The notes under the pieces were generated by a model. It saw only the letters and a list, made by a program, of their open reading frames with translations. It did not search any database and was not told the DNA's origin. From positions 1 through 7,368 of the forward strand of contig CACZRW010000040.1 of NCBI GenBank assembly GCA_902783675.1: DNA of 7,368 nt. Direction: 5' to 3'. The translations under genes were made by a program, and so were the position numbers. Source of the stretch: an uncultured Pseudomonadota bacterium. GTDB lineage: Bacteria; Pseudomonadota; Alphaproteobacteria; CACZRW01. Shown here piece after piece: positions 1 to 6,708 of the stretch (the stretch's first letter is position 1; each line of letters starts with the position of its first letter).

Positions 1-4
1 AACA

Positions 5-12
5 CTCCTTTT
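5..12 (-). promoter_or_regulatory. Shine-Dalgarno for a gene starting just left of the window
   Basis: On the minus strand the window ends in AAAAGGAGTGTT. AAGGAG is a near-perfect ribosome binding site, and only TGTT remains before the edge. A start codon within a few bases outside the window would have normal spacing. This suggests that a minus-strand gene begins immediately to the left and that bases 1-260 or so are its leader. The gene is not visible, so its identity is unknown. Confidence 0.6.
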
Positions 13-59
13 CACAAGTTTTCCTAGAAGGTTCCCGTAAAAGCGGACGATTCTTATAT

Positions 60-89
60 AAAAAAACACCCGACTCTTACGAGCGGATG
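60..89 (-). terminator. Intrinsic (Rho-independent) terminator, possibly an attenuator
   Basis: On the minus strand CATCCG+CTC (89 to 81), a GTAA tetraloop (80-77), GAG (76-74), one bulged U (73) and CGGGTG (72-67) form a 9-bp stem with one U-G pair. It is followed directly by seven U residues (66-60). This is a textbook terminator for leftward transcription. It lies about 50 bases before a strong Shine-Dalgarno at 5-12 and directly abuts the long closing helix of the structured RNA at 90-238. That placement fits a transcription attenuator for the gene to the left. It could instead simply end the uvrA transcript or a separate small RNA. Confidence 0.8.
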
Positions 90-269
90 GTCATAAAACC
101 GTTCATTCATAGACGGCTCGATCTATTAGAGCCGAAAGCTCGCGTATTCAATCGACATCCGCCCAAAGAAATTGGGACGAACGCCTTACGCAATGTCAGA
201 TCTCTCACTCTGACCGTGAATGATTACGGGTTTATGACACCCGAGGTAAATCTCTTTACCCATAGTGAG
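90..269 (-). promoter_or_regulatory. Structured RNA, candidate cis-regulatory leader (class not recognised)
   Basis: Read on the minus strand, this segment contains many mutually consistent helices. A long closing helix pairs 217-238 with 90-109: 8+4+7 pairs, one mismatch and a 2-nt bulge. Inside it are a hairpin 195-200/209-214, a helix 142-146/187-191 capped by a hairpin 157-166/172-182 with one bulge, and a hairpin 114-119/129-134. Upstream of it are a hairpin 245-250/255-260 with a GAGA tetraloop and a hairpin 227-231/239-243 that competes with the closing helix. Another alternative pairing is 204-209/264-269. The 3' side abuts the terminator at 60-89, and a Shine-Dalgarno follows at 5-12. 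A junction-type regulatory leader is the best reading. An independent small RNA, or the uvrA 3' UTR, is possible. I see no convincing promoter between uvrA and this element. I do not see the conserved cores I know for cobalamin, TPP, FMN, SAM, glycine, lysine, guanidine-I or ZTP riboswitches. The helices were found by eye and not by folding software. Confidence 0.55.
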
Positions 270-325
270 GATTGCATATTTAAGGGGGTGAGGCAATATA
301 AATTATTTGTCTTGTTCGCCGTAAC

Positions 326-3157
326 TTATTCGCCGGAAAGGATTTTGCGAAGATACCTGCCCGTGTGGCTTTCTTTTGCCTTTGCGACTTGCTCGGGAGT
401 GCCCGTGGCGACAATCGTGCCGCCCGCGTCGCCGCCCTCGGGTCCGATGTCGATGATGTAGTCCGCCGTCTTTATCACATCCAGGTTGTGCTCTATGACG
501 ACGACCGTGTTGCCCGCGTCAACCAGCGCCTGAAGCACTTCCAAAAGCTTGGCTATGTCGGCAAAGTGAAGCCCCGTCGTCGGCTCGTCCAAGATGTAAA
601 GCGTCCTGCCCGTGGCGACTTTGGAAAGCTCTCTGGAAAGCTTGATGCGCTGCGCCTCGCCGCCCGAAAGGGTCGTCGCCGATTGCCCCAGCTTTATGTA
701 GCCGAGCCCGACTTTGCGCAGGAGCTCAAGCTTCGCCTTTATCTTTGGTATGCTTTGGAAAAAGTCGTAGGCGTCGTCGACCGTCATGTCCAGAACATCG
801 GCGATGGATTTGCCTTTATAGGTGACTTCCAGCGTCTCGCGCTCGTAACGCTTGCCTTTGCAGACCTCGCAAGTGACATACATGTCCGCCATGAAGTGCA
901 TCTCTATCTTCTTGACGCCGTCGCCTTCGCAAGCCTCGCACCTGCCGCCTTTGACATTGAAGGAGAAGCGGCTTGCGGTGTAGCCCCTCTCCTTTGCTTC
1001 GGGGAGCGAGGCGAACCACTCGCGAATAGGGGTGAAAAGCCCCGTGTAGGTCGCGGGGTTCGAGCGCGGAGTTCTGCCTATCGGCGATTGGTCTATGTCT
1101 ATGACCTTATCAATGTGGCCCACGCCGGTAATCTTGTCATACTTGCCCGCGGAGGCTTTGGAATTGCCGAGGATTCTGTCAGCCGCGGCGAACAAGGTTT
1201 CCAGCACAAGCGAGGATTTGCCCGAGCCGGAGACGCCCGTCACCACCGTCAGAGTGCCAAGCGGAAAAGAGGCGGTGATGTGCTTTAAATTATTGTGGCA
1301 GGCGCCCTTTATGGTGATTTTCTCGCCCGAGCCTTTGCGGCGGTGCTCGGGTATGGCGATTTGCTTTGCGCCGCTTAAATACTGCCCTGTGGGGCTTTGC
1401 GGGTCGGCGATGATGTCGGCGGGAGTGCCCTGCGCTACGACTTTGCCGCCGTTCGAGCCTGCCGCGGGTCCCATGTCTATGACATAGTCGGCGCGGCGGA
1501 TAGCGTCCTCGTCGTGCTCAATTACTATGACCGAGTTGTCAAGGCTTTTTAAATGTTCCAGCGCCTCTAAAAGCTTGTCGTTGTCCCTTTGGTGCAGACC
1601 TATGGAAGGCTCGTCAAGGACATACAAAACGCCCGTAAGCCCCGAGCCGATTTGCGAGGCAAGGCGAATGCGCTGGCTTTCCCCGCCGGAAAGAGTCGCA
1701 GACGCCCTGCCAAGGCTTAAATAGCCCAGACCTACATTTACCAAAAAGCCAAGCCGCTCGCCGATTTCGCGCAAGATACGGTGGGCGATTTCCCGATGCT
1801 CGGGGCGAAGAGTGGGCTCAAGCGAGGCGAACCACTCGCGCGCCTCGGCTATGGATTTGTCGCAGGCCTCGGATATGTTAAGCCCGCCAACCTTTACCGC
1901 CAGCGCCTCGGGCCTTAACTTCGCTCCGTGGCAGGTTTCGCAAGGTGCGGTGCTTTGAAAGCGCCCTATTTCCCAGCGTGACCAGTCGGATTCCGTTTCC
2001 AAAAAGCGGCGCTCCATGTTGGGAATTACGCCTTCAAAGGGGCGGTTCGTGGTGTATTCGCGCCCTTCCCCATTGCTTATGGTAAGCTTGATATTCTCGC
2101 CGCCCGAGCCGAACATTATGATGTCTTTGGTCTTTTGCGGCATGTCTTTCCAAGGGGTCGTGACGCTGCCGCCGTATTTACGGCAGATGCTTTCCAACAT
2201 TTGCGCATACATTGAGGTGGCGTTTAAAAAGGCAGGGGCAAAGGCGCCTTCGGCAAGCGAAAGATTGGGATTGGGGACTACCAGCTCGGGGTCTACATAA
2301 AGCCTTGCGCCAAGCCCGTCACATTCGGGGCAAGCTCCGTAAGGGTTGTTAAAGGAGAAAAGGCGCGGTTCTATCTCGTCAATGGTAAAGCCGGACACGG
2401 GGCAGGCGAACTTTGACGAAAGTGTGGTTGCGGCGCCGGTCTCGGCGTTCTCGGCAAGCGCCAGTCCGTCCGCCAGATTAAGCGCCGTTTCCAGTGAGTC
2501 GGCAAGGCGGTGCTCTATTCCGTCTTTTATCACTACGCGGTCAACAATGACGGATATGTCGTGCTTTAAGGTCTTTGAAAGGTCGGGGAAGTCCTCTATA
2601 TCATAGATTTCGCCGTCAACCTTCAGCCTTTGAAAGCCTTTCTTCTGTAGGGACTTTACCTGCGATTTAAACTCGCCTTTCTTGCCCCTTACAATCGGCG
2701 CGAGCAGATAAAACTTCGTCCCTTGGGGCATGGCCATGAGCTTATCGACCATTTGCGAGACGGTTTGGCTTTCAATGGGTAGTCCCGTAGCGGGCGAATA
2801 GGGAATCCCTACCCTTGCCCATAAAAGGCGCATATAGTCGTAAATCTCGGTAACCGTGCCGACGGTCGAGCGCGGGTTGTGCGAGCTGGTCTTTTGCTCA
2901 ATGGATATGGCGGGAGAAAGCCCCTCTATCAGCTCGACATCGGGCTTCTTCATCAAGTCAAGGAATTGGCGGGCATAGGCGGAAAGGCTTTCCACATAGC
3001 GCCTTTGCCCCTCGGCGTATATGGTATCAAAGGCAAGCGAGGATTTGCCCGAGCCGGAAAGCCCCGTAATAACGACAAGCTTATTCTTGGGAATATCTAC
3101 ATCAACATTTTTAAGATTATGTTCCTTTGCGCCGCGAACTTTTATAAAACCTGACAT
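326..3157 (-). CDS. uvrA: UvrA, excinuclease ABC subunit A
   Basis: UvrA is the ATP-dependent damage-recognition subunit of nucleotide excision repair. It dimerises, loads UvrB at lesions and leaves before UvrC cuts. The 943-residue protein is full length for the family and shows both ABC modules. The first has Walker A GLSGSGKS (32-39), signature LSGGESQRI (489-497) and Walker B LYVLDEPSIGLH (511-522). The second has Walker A GVSGSGKS (641-648), signature LSGGEAQRI (830-838) and Walker B LYILDEPTTGLH (853-864). The zinc cysteines near the C-terminal module are C740/C743 and C763/C766. A further CxxC is at C406/C409. In the first zinc motif the second Cys is Ser (C252-P-V-S255, then C276/C279); the CPVSGFTI form is, from memory, typical of alphaproteobacteria and not damage. 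The ATG at 3157 follows an A/G-rich stretch with AAGG very close and AAGGGAAG further upstream. The gene is transcribed divergently from the lipid A operon and has its own promoter. I see no LexA box of the alphaproteobacterial GTTC-N7-GTTC type upstream. Confidence 0.98.
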   Translation of the reverse strand: MSGFIKVRGAKEHNLKNVDVDIPKNKLVVITGLSGSGKSSLAFDTIYAEGQRRYVESLSAYARQFLDLMKKPDVELIEGLSPAISIEQKTSSHNPRSTVGTVTEIYDYMRLLWARVGIPYSPATGLPIESQTVSQMVDKLMAMPQGTKFYLLAPIVRGKKGEFKSQVKSLQKKGFQRLKVDGEIYDIEDFPDLSKTLKHDISVIVDRVVIKDGIEHRLADSLETALNLADGLALAENAETGAATTLSSKFACPVSGFTIDEIEPRLFSFNNPYGACPECDGLGARLYVDPELVVPNPNLSLAEGAFAPAFLNATSMYAQMLESICRKYGGSVTTPWKDMPQKTKDIIMFGSGGENIKLTISNGEGREYTTNRPFEGVIPNMERRFLETESDWSRWEIGRFQSTAPCETCHGAKLRPEALAVKVGGLNISEACDKSIAEAREWFASLEPTLRPEHREIAHRILREIGERLGFLVNVGLGYLSLGRASATLSGGESQRIRLASQIGSGLTGVLYVLDEPSIGLHQRDNDKLLEALEHLKSLDNSVIVIEHDEDAIRRADYVIDMGPAAGSNGGKVVAQGTPADIIADPQSPTGQYLSGAKQIAIPEHRRKGSGEKITIKGACHNNLKHITASFPLGTLTVVTGVSGSGKSSLVLETLFAAADRILGNSKASAGKYDKITGVGHIDKVIDIDQSPIGRTPRSNPATYTGLFTPIREWFASLPEAKERGYTASRFSFNVKGGRCEACEGDGVKKIEMHFMADMYVTCEVCKGKRYERETLEVTYKGKSIADVLDMTVDDAYDFFQSIPKIKAKLELLRKVGLGYIKLGQSATTLSGGEAQRIKLSRELSKVATGRTLYILDEPTTGLHFADIAKLLEVLQALVDAGNTVVVIEHNLDVIKTADYIIDIGPEGGDAGGTIVATGTPEQVAKAKESHTGRYLRKILSGE

Positions 3158-3190
3158 TTTCCTTTTGCTTCCCTTTTCTAAACCAAGCCG

Positions 3191-3226
3191 CGGATTGTAT
3201 CAGAAAAACACCTTTTTAGCAATCCG
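3191..3226. repeat. Inverted repeat spanning the uvrA promoter
   Basis: CGGATTG (3191-3197) and CAATCCG (3220-3226) are perfect 7-bp inverted arms 22 bases apart. Between them lies a second, inner symmetry, AAAAA-CACC-TTTTT (3204-3217). The arms overlap the -10 and -35 of the predicted uvrA promoter almost exactly. It could be an operator dyad, a cruciform-prone site, or a by-product of symmetrical promoter elements. Confidence 0.5.
3194..3222 (-). promoter_or_regulatory. uvrA promoter (sigma70-like)
   Basis: On the minus strand TTGCTA (3222-3217) and TACAAT (3199-3194) are separated by exactly 17 bases. They match the housekeeping consensus at about 4/6 and 5/6. Transcription would start near 3187, giving a leader of about 30 bases before the uvrA ATG at 3157. 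No alphaproteobacterial LexA motif is visible nearby, so SOS control is not supported by this sequence. Confidence 0.65.
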
Positions 3227-3243
3227 TATTTACTACTTAACAG

Positions 3244-3272
3244 TTGCTTATTTTTTGTAACCGCTTTAGATT
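3244..3272 (+). promoter_or_regulatory. Promoter of the waaA-lpxK-acyltransferase operon
   Basis: TTGCTT (3244-3249) and TAGATT (3267-3272) are separated by 17 bases, each a moderate match to the housekeeping consensus. The predicted start near 3279 leaves a leader of about 20 bases before the waaA ATG. The promoter stands back to back with the uvrA promoter, with only about 20 bases between their -35 boxes. Confidence 0.5.
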
Positions 3273-3285
3273 ACCCCCTAACTTT

Positions 3286-3291
3286 AAAGGA
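3286..3291 (+). promoter_or_regulatory. Ribosome binding site deciding the waaA start
   Basis: AAAGGA lies six bases upstream of the ATG at 3298. The open frame extends back to a TTG at 3244, but that codon coincides with the predicted -35 box and has no Shine-Dalgarno. The ATG at 3298 is therefore the better start. Confidence 0.75.
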
Positions 3292-3297
3292 TTTTTT

Positions 3298-4569
3298 ATG
3301 CAGGTTGCCAGTTATCAAAAAGTTACAACTCTTCTTAAGCCTTTGATTATGCTTTATGTAAAGGCGCGTAAGAGGAAAGGTAAAGAAGATGTGCAAAGGT
3401 TTAATGAGCGGCTGGGGGTGGCGGCTGTGCCTCGCCCCAAAGGGCGGCTTATATGGCTGCACGGGGCAAGCGTCGGGGAAACGGTATCCATGCTTCCCCT
3501 TATCGCCAAGATACGCGAGGAATATCCCAAGGTTCATATACTGGTTACTTCGGGGACGGTGACTTCGGCAAAGATTATGGCGGGAAGGCTGCCTAGAGGT
3601 GTTATTCATCAATATGTGCCGATTGATATCAAGGAATATACCGATAAGTTCATAAGCCACTGGAAGCCCGATTTGGCTTTGTGGTTCGAGTCCGACTTTT
3701 GGCCTAATCTTATTATGTCGGCAAGCGCGGTGGGGGTGCCTTTAATCCTTGTAAACGGGCGGATATCCGACAGATCTTTTAAAAAGTGGCAGAAGGCAAA
3801 GTCCTTTATGGCGGAATTGCAGGGAAAGTTTACGCTTTCGCTGGGGCAGACGGAAAAAGACGCAAGACGCCTTAAAAAGCTTGGGGCGCGTAATGCTTTG
3901 TCGGTCGGCAATATCAAATATGCCGCCGCCGATCTTCCTTATGACGCCGAGAAAATAGCGGATTTGCAAAAACAAATCGCGAAAAGGGAAAGTTTTATCG
4001 CGGCAAGCACTCATGATGATGAGGAAAGTCGGCTTGCGGATATTTTCCTTTCCCTAAAGCAAAAGCACCCTTCCCTTTTGCTTATTATCGTGCCGAGGCA
4101 CCCGAAGCGCGGCGAGGAGATAGCGCAAACTCTGGCGGCTAAAGGTTTGGCGGTGGCGCTTAGGAGCAAAGGCGAGAAGATTGGCAAAGGCACAGATATT
4201 TATGTTGCCGACACCATCGGGGAAACGGGGATTTTTTACCGCCTCGGTGATATTGTGTTCGTGGGCGGGTCACTGGTTCCTCACGGAGGGCAGAACTTCT
4301 TGGAGCCGGCGCGGCTTAAATCCGCCATTATCGTGGGCGGCTTCATGCATAACTTTGCCGAGATGACTAAAAACGCCGTCAAGGCCAAGGCAATCATTAA
4401 GGTAAAAGATGATAAGGCGCTGGCCGTAAGTCTTGAAAAGTTGCTTAAAGATAAAAAAACGCGGCAAAAATATATTGCCAACGGGGCGCGCTTCGCTTTA
4501 AATGAAGGCGCGGTGCTGGATAGAGTGTTTGCTCAAATAGCGCCTTATATCGATACCGTCATGGCGTAA
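3298..4569 (+). CDS. waaA: Kdo transferase WaaA (KdtA)
   Basis: The product transfers Kdo from CMP-Kdo to lipid IVA on the cytoplasmic face of the inner membrane, starting the LPS inner core. The 423-residue length is normal for this GT-B glycosyltransferase. Residues 1-25 form the usual hydrophobic/basic membrane-anchoring N terminus. The HGASVGE motif (55-61) carries the conserved acidic residue E61, taken as the catalytic base. Other family blocks are the ESDFWPN motif (131-137), VPRHPKR (265-271), DTIGETG (305-311) and the donor-binding FVGGSLVPHGGQNFLEPA (321-338). The start is set by AAAGGA six bases upstream. It is the first gene of an operon, seven bases before lpxK. The number of Kdo residues added (one, two or more) cannot be told from sequence alone. 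Confidence 0.96.
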   Translation: MQVASYQKVTTLLKPLIMLYVKARKRKGKEDVQRFNERLGVAAVPRPKGRLIWLHGASVGETVSMLPLIAKIREEYPKVHILVTSGTVTSAKIMAGRLPRGVIHQYVPIDIKEYTDKFISHWKPDLALWFESDFWPNLIMSASAVGVPLILVNGRISDRSFKKWQKAKSFMAELQGKFTLSLGQTEKDARRLKKLGARNALSVGNIKYAAADLPYDAEKIADLQKQIAKRESFIAASTHDDEESRLADIFLSLKQKHPSLLLIIVPRHPKRGEEIAQTLAAKGLAVALRSKGEKIGKGTDIYVADTIGETGIFYRLGDIVFVGGSLVPHGGQNFLEPARLKSAIIVGGFMHNFAEMTKNAVKAKAIIKVKDDKALAVSLEKLLKDKKTRQKYIANGARFALNEGAVLDRVFAQIAPYIDTVMA

Positions 4570-4576
4570 AAGTAAA

Positions 4577-5620
4577 ATGAAAAAGGTTTGGCAAAAATAT
4601 AAAAACGAAATTGCCTTGCGGGGCGAAAGGAAGCTTAAAAGCGCTTGGAAAAGTGCGCGAGCGGTTAAGGTGCTGTCGCCTTTGTCCGCCATGTATGCCA
4701 AAATCGCCGAGGTCAAGTCGCGGATAGTAATTCCTTATGATGCCGATGTTCCAGTGATATGCGCGGGGAATCTTACGCTCGGCGGGGCGGGCAAGACGCC
4801 TTTGGCAATATGGCTTGTGGAGCATTTTAAAGCCAAGGGAATGAAGCCCTATTTCCTTACAAGAGGTTATAAAGGCAAGGAAAAAGGCCTGTTCATGCCG
4901 GATTTTGCAAAGGAAGGTGAAGGCGGCGTGGAAGGTATGGCTAGCAGGATAGGCGACGAGCCTTCGCTGCTTTTATGCTTTGCGCCCGTGGTGGTCGACC
5001 CCGACCGCGCCAGAGGTGCCGAGACTGCCGAGAAAAGCGGCGCGGATATCATCATCATGGACGACGGTTTCCAAAATCACGGACTTAGCAAAAACAAGTC
5101 AATACTTGTGTTTGACGGTATGGTCGGTATCGGCAACGGCAAGGTTTTCCCCGCGGGACCTTTGCGCGAGGACTTCGCTTTGGGGTTAAAGCGGGCTAAG
5201 GCGGCAGTTATTATCGGTGACGACACAAGCGGGATAACGATAAGAATAAAATCCGAAGCTCCCGATATGCCTATATTCAGAGCAAGGCTTATACCGGACG
5301 AAAGTGTGGCAAAAAGCCTTAAAGGCAAGAAAGTGCTGGCGTTTACGGGTATCGGTAATCCTTTGAAGTTCTTTAATTCTTTGCGAGGTATCGGAGCGGA
5401 AGTGGTTAAGCAAAAAGCCTTTCCCGACCATCACTTCTATACCGATGAAGATATTGCGGATTTGGAAAGTATCGCCAAAGATGAAGCGCTGGTCATGGTG
5501 ACTACGCAAAAGGACGCCGTGAAGCTTGCCCCCGAGTTTGGCAAGAAAGTCGTGGTCCTGCCCGTGAAGCTGGCGTTTGAAGATGAAAAAGAGTTTGTTG
5601 AGTTTGTAGAGTTTTCTTGA
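4577..5620 (+). CDS. lpxK: Tetraacyldisaccharide 4'-kinase LpxK
   Basis: LpxK phosphorylates the 4' position of tetraacyl-disaccharide 1-phosphate using ATP, giving lipid IVA, the acceptor for WaaA. The protein has 347 residues, typical for the family. The Walker A loop GNLTLGGAGKTP is at 64-75. It is followed by TRGYKG (95-100), GDEP (127-130), the acidic catalytic/Walker B block DDGFQN (162-167), PAGPLRE (192-198), FTGIGNP (256-262), the FPDHHFYT block (282-289) and TTQKDAVK (309-316). The N-terminal 50 residues are basic and amphipathic, as expected for a monotopic inner-membrane enzyme. The ATG lies seven bases after the waaA stop and has only a weak A-rich ribosome site, so translation is probably coupled to waaA. 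The stop codon abuts the acyltransferase start. Confidence 0.96.
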   Translation: MKKVWQKYKNEIALRGERKLKSAWKSARAVKVLSPLSAMYAKIAEVKSRIVIPYDADVPVICAGNLTLGGAGKTPLAIWLVEHFKAKGMKPYFLTRGYKGKEKGLFMPDFAKEGEGGVEGMASRIGDEPSLLLCFAPVVVDPDRARGAETAEKSGADIIIMDDGFQNHGLSKNKSILVFDGMVGIGNGKVFPAGPLREDFALGLKRAKAAVIIGDDTSGITIRIKSEAPDMPIFRARLIPDESVAKSLKGKKVLAFTGIGNPLKFFNSLRGIGAEVVKQKAFPDHHFYTDEDIADLESIAKDEALVMVTTQKDAVKLAPEFGKKVVVLPVKLAFEDEKEFVEFVEFS

Positions 5621-5625
5621 AAATA

Positions 5626-6564
5626 ATGAAGAACAGTAAGCCCACCATTGACGAGATATACAGGAAAAAGCCTAAAAGCGACTTTAGGCGCAAGCTTTCC
5701 TATACCTTGCAAGCGGCGGGGGCTTTTCCTTTGATGTTCATCGTAAGGTGCTTGCCGCTTGATGTGGCTTCGGCGCTCGGGGCCAGAATTGCCCGCTTTG
5801 TAGGGCCAAGGCTTAAAGAGCATAAGGTGGCGATGATGAACCTCGCCCTCGCCTTCCCCGACAAAACCGAGGCGGAACGCAATGCCATTATCATGGCGGA
5901 ATGGGAAAATATCGGCAGAGTTATCGGCGAATTTCCTCATGTGACGCGGCCAAAAGTCATTGCCGAGCGCGTGAAAATAAAAGGGAAAAAATACCTTGAC
6001 GAGCTTAAAAAGTCGGGCAAAGGCGCCGTATGCGTGTCTATACACATGGGGAACTGGGAGCTTTCCTCTATGATTATGCGCGAGCTGGGGATAAAGGCTA
6101 ACAATGTCTATCGGCGGCCCAATAATCCCTATGTCGAAAAGATATATCAGGCGCGGGTGGATAAGCAAAAAGGCTTGCTTATTCCCAAGGATAAAAACTC
6201 GCTTCTAAAGATGATACGCTGTATCAGGAACGGCGAAACCGTCGGGCTTTTGATTGATCAGAAGTTGAATGAAGGTATAGAGACGACTTTTTTCGGCAAG
6301 AAAGCTATGACGACTCCGGCGCCGGCAATTATATCAAGAAGATATGATGTGCCTATCCTTATGGGTAGGGTCGTAAGGACAAAAGGGGCGCATTTTGAAA
6401 TGACGCTATTCCCCTTAATCTATTGTAATAAAACAAAAAACAGCGACAAAGATATACAAGAGATGACGCAAAAACTTAACGACATCGTGCAAGGTTGGAT
6501 TGAAACGACTCCAGAGCAATGGCTGTGGATTCATAAGCGTTGGAACAAAGATATCTTTAAATAA
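5626..6564 (+). CDS. lpxL: Lipid A secondary acyltransferase, LpxL/HtrB family
   Basis: The family transfers an acyl chain from acyl-ACP to Kdo-lipid IVA at the inner membrane. The 312-residue protein carries the HX4E catalytic motif as HMGNWE (H140, E144), the conserved DQK block (211-213) and the C-terminal PEQWLWIHKRW (296-306). Residues about 24-58 are the usual hydrophobic N-terminal region. The frame is open back to a TTG at 5617 that overlaps the lpxK TGA, which would add three residues. The ATG at 5626 is preferred, but neither start has a good Shine-Dalgarno, so coupling with lpxK is likely. It follows waaA and lpxK, supporting a role in lipid A. Whether it is the LpxL, LpxM or LpxXL type, and its chain-length preference, cannot be decided here. 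Confidence 0.85.
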   Translation: MKNSKPTIDEIYRKKPKSDFRRKLSYTLQAAGAFPLMFIVRCLPLDVASALGARIARFVGPRLKEHKVAMMNLALAFPDKTEAERNAIIMAEWENIGRVIGEFPHVTRPKVIAERVKIKGKKYLDELKKSGKGAVCVSIHMGNWELSSMIMRELGIKANNVYRRPNNPYVEKIYQARVDKQKGLLIPKDKNSLLKMIRCIRNGETVGLLIDQKLNEGIETTFFGKKAMTTPAPAIISRRYDVPILMGRVVRTKGAHFEMTLFPLIYCNKTKNSDKDIQEMTQKLNDIVQGWIETTPEQWLWIHKRWNKDIFK

Positions 6565-6668
6565 GCCTAATTTCGCATTTTTTCTTTTGTCCAGATTCTG
6601 GGTTTGAGCATAAGGCAAGCCACAAGATATGGTTATCCGCCAATTTTTCTACCCCATGATGGACAAAT

Positions 6669-6690
6669 TGATTGAAAGAATCATTTTTTT
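6669..6690 (+). terminator. Weak terminator-like hairpin after the lipid A operon
   Basis: TGATT (6669-6673), a GAAAG loop and AATCA (6679-6683) are followed by seven T residues (6684-6690). The stem is only 5 bp and A/T-rich, so termination would be weak. Its position about 105 bases after the acyltransferase stop and just before the next promoter fits an operon end. Confidence 0.3.
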
Positions 6691-6691
6691 G

Positions 6692-6708
6692 TGTTAACCT
6701 ACTGTTAA
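6692..6708 (+). repeat. TGTTAA direct repeat, candidate regulator site
   Basis: TGTTAA occurs at 6692-6697 and 6703-6708, spaced 11 bases start to start, about one DNA helical turn. The repeat overlaps the -35 and spacer of the putative promoter of the downstream gene. It might bind a dimeric regulator on one DNA face, but A/T-rich chance repeats are common. Confidence 0.3.

Noticed and set aside
54..110. 18-codon minus-strand frame crossing the terminator (contains Phe-Tyr and Phe-Phe)
   Set aside because: No ribosome site; the Phe codons come from the U-tract of the terminator. Too weak for a phenylalanine leader.
186..263. 25-codon minus-strand leader peptide within the structured RNA
   Set aside because: It has no Shine-Dalgarno and is not enriched for any one amino acid, so a classical leader-peptide attenuator is not supported.
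60..269. tmRNA, SRP RNA, RNase P or 6S RNA
   Set aside because: I see no tRNA-like T arm, no GGAAGG/GCAGCC SRP loop and no RNase P core motif. 6S was considered because of the long closing helix, but the multi-hairpin interior does not resemble a single 6S rod. A covariance-model scan would settle this.
87..461. Plus-strand open frame of 124 codons at the left end
   Set aside because: It runs through the minus-strand terminator and structured RNA and into uvrA antisense, with no ribosome site or recognisable domain.
365..1288. Long plus-strand open frame of 307 codons
   Set aside because: It lies fully antisense to the highly conserved uvrA C-terminal half and shows no recognisable domain. 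Such frames arise from the codon bias of the real gene.
3120..3145. LexA-like GTTC/GAAC pair near the uvrA start
   Set aside because: The spacing is 11 bases, the halves are inverted and the site is inside the coding sequence, unlike the direct GTTC-N7-GTTC alphaproteobacterial box.
6586..6667. Inverted repeat TTTGTCC/GGACAAA with about 68 bases between arms
   Set aside because: Seven-base arms this far apart are expected by chance, and no further structure supports them.
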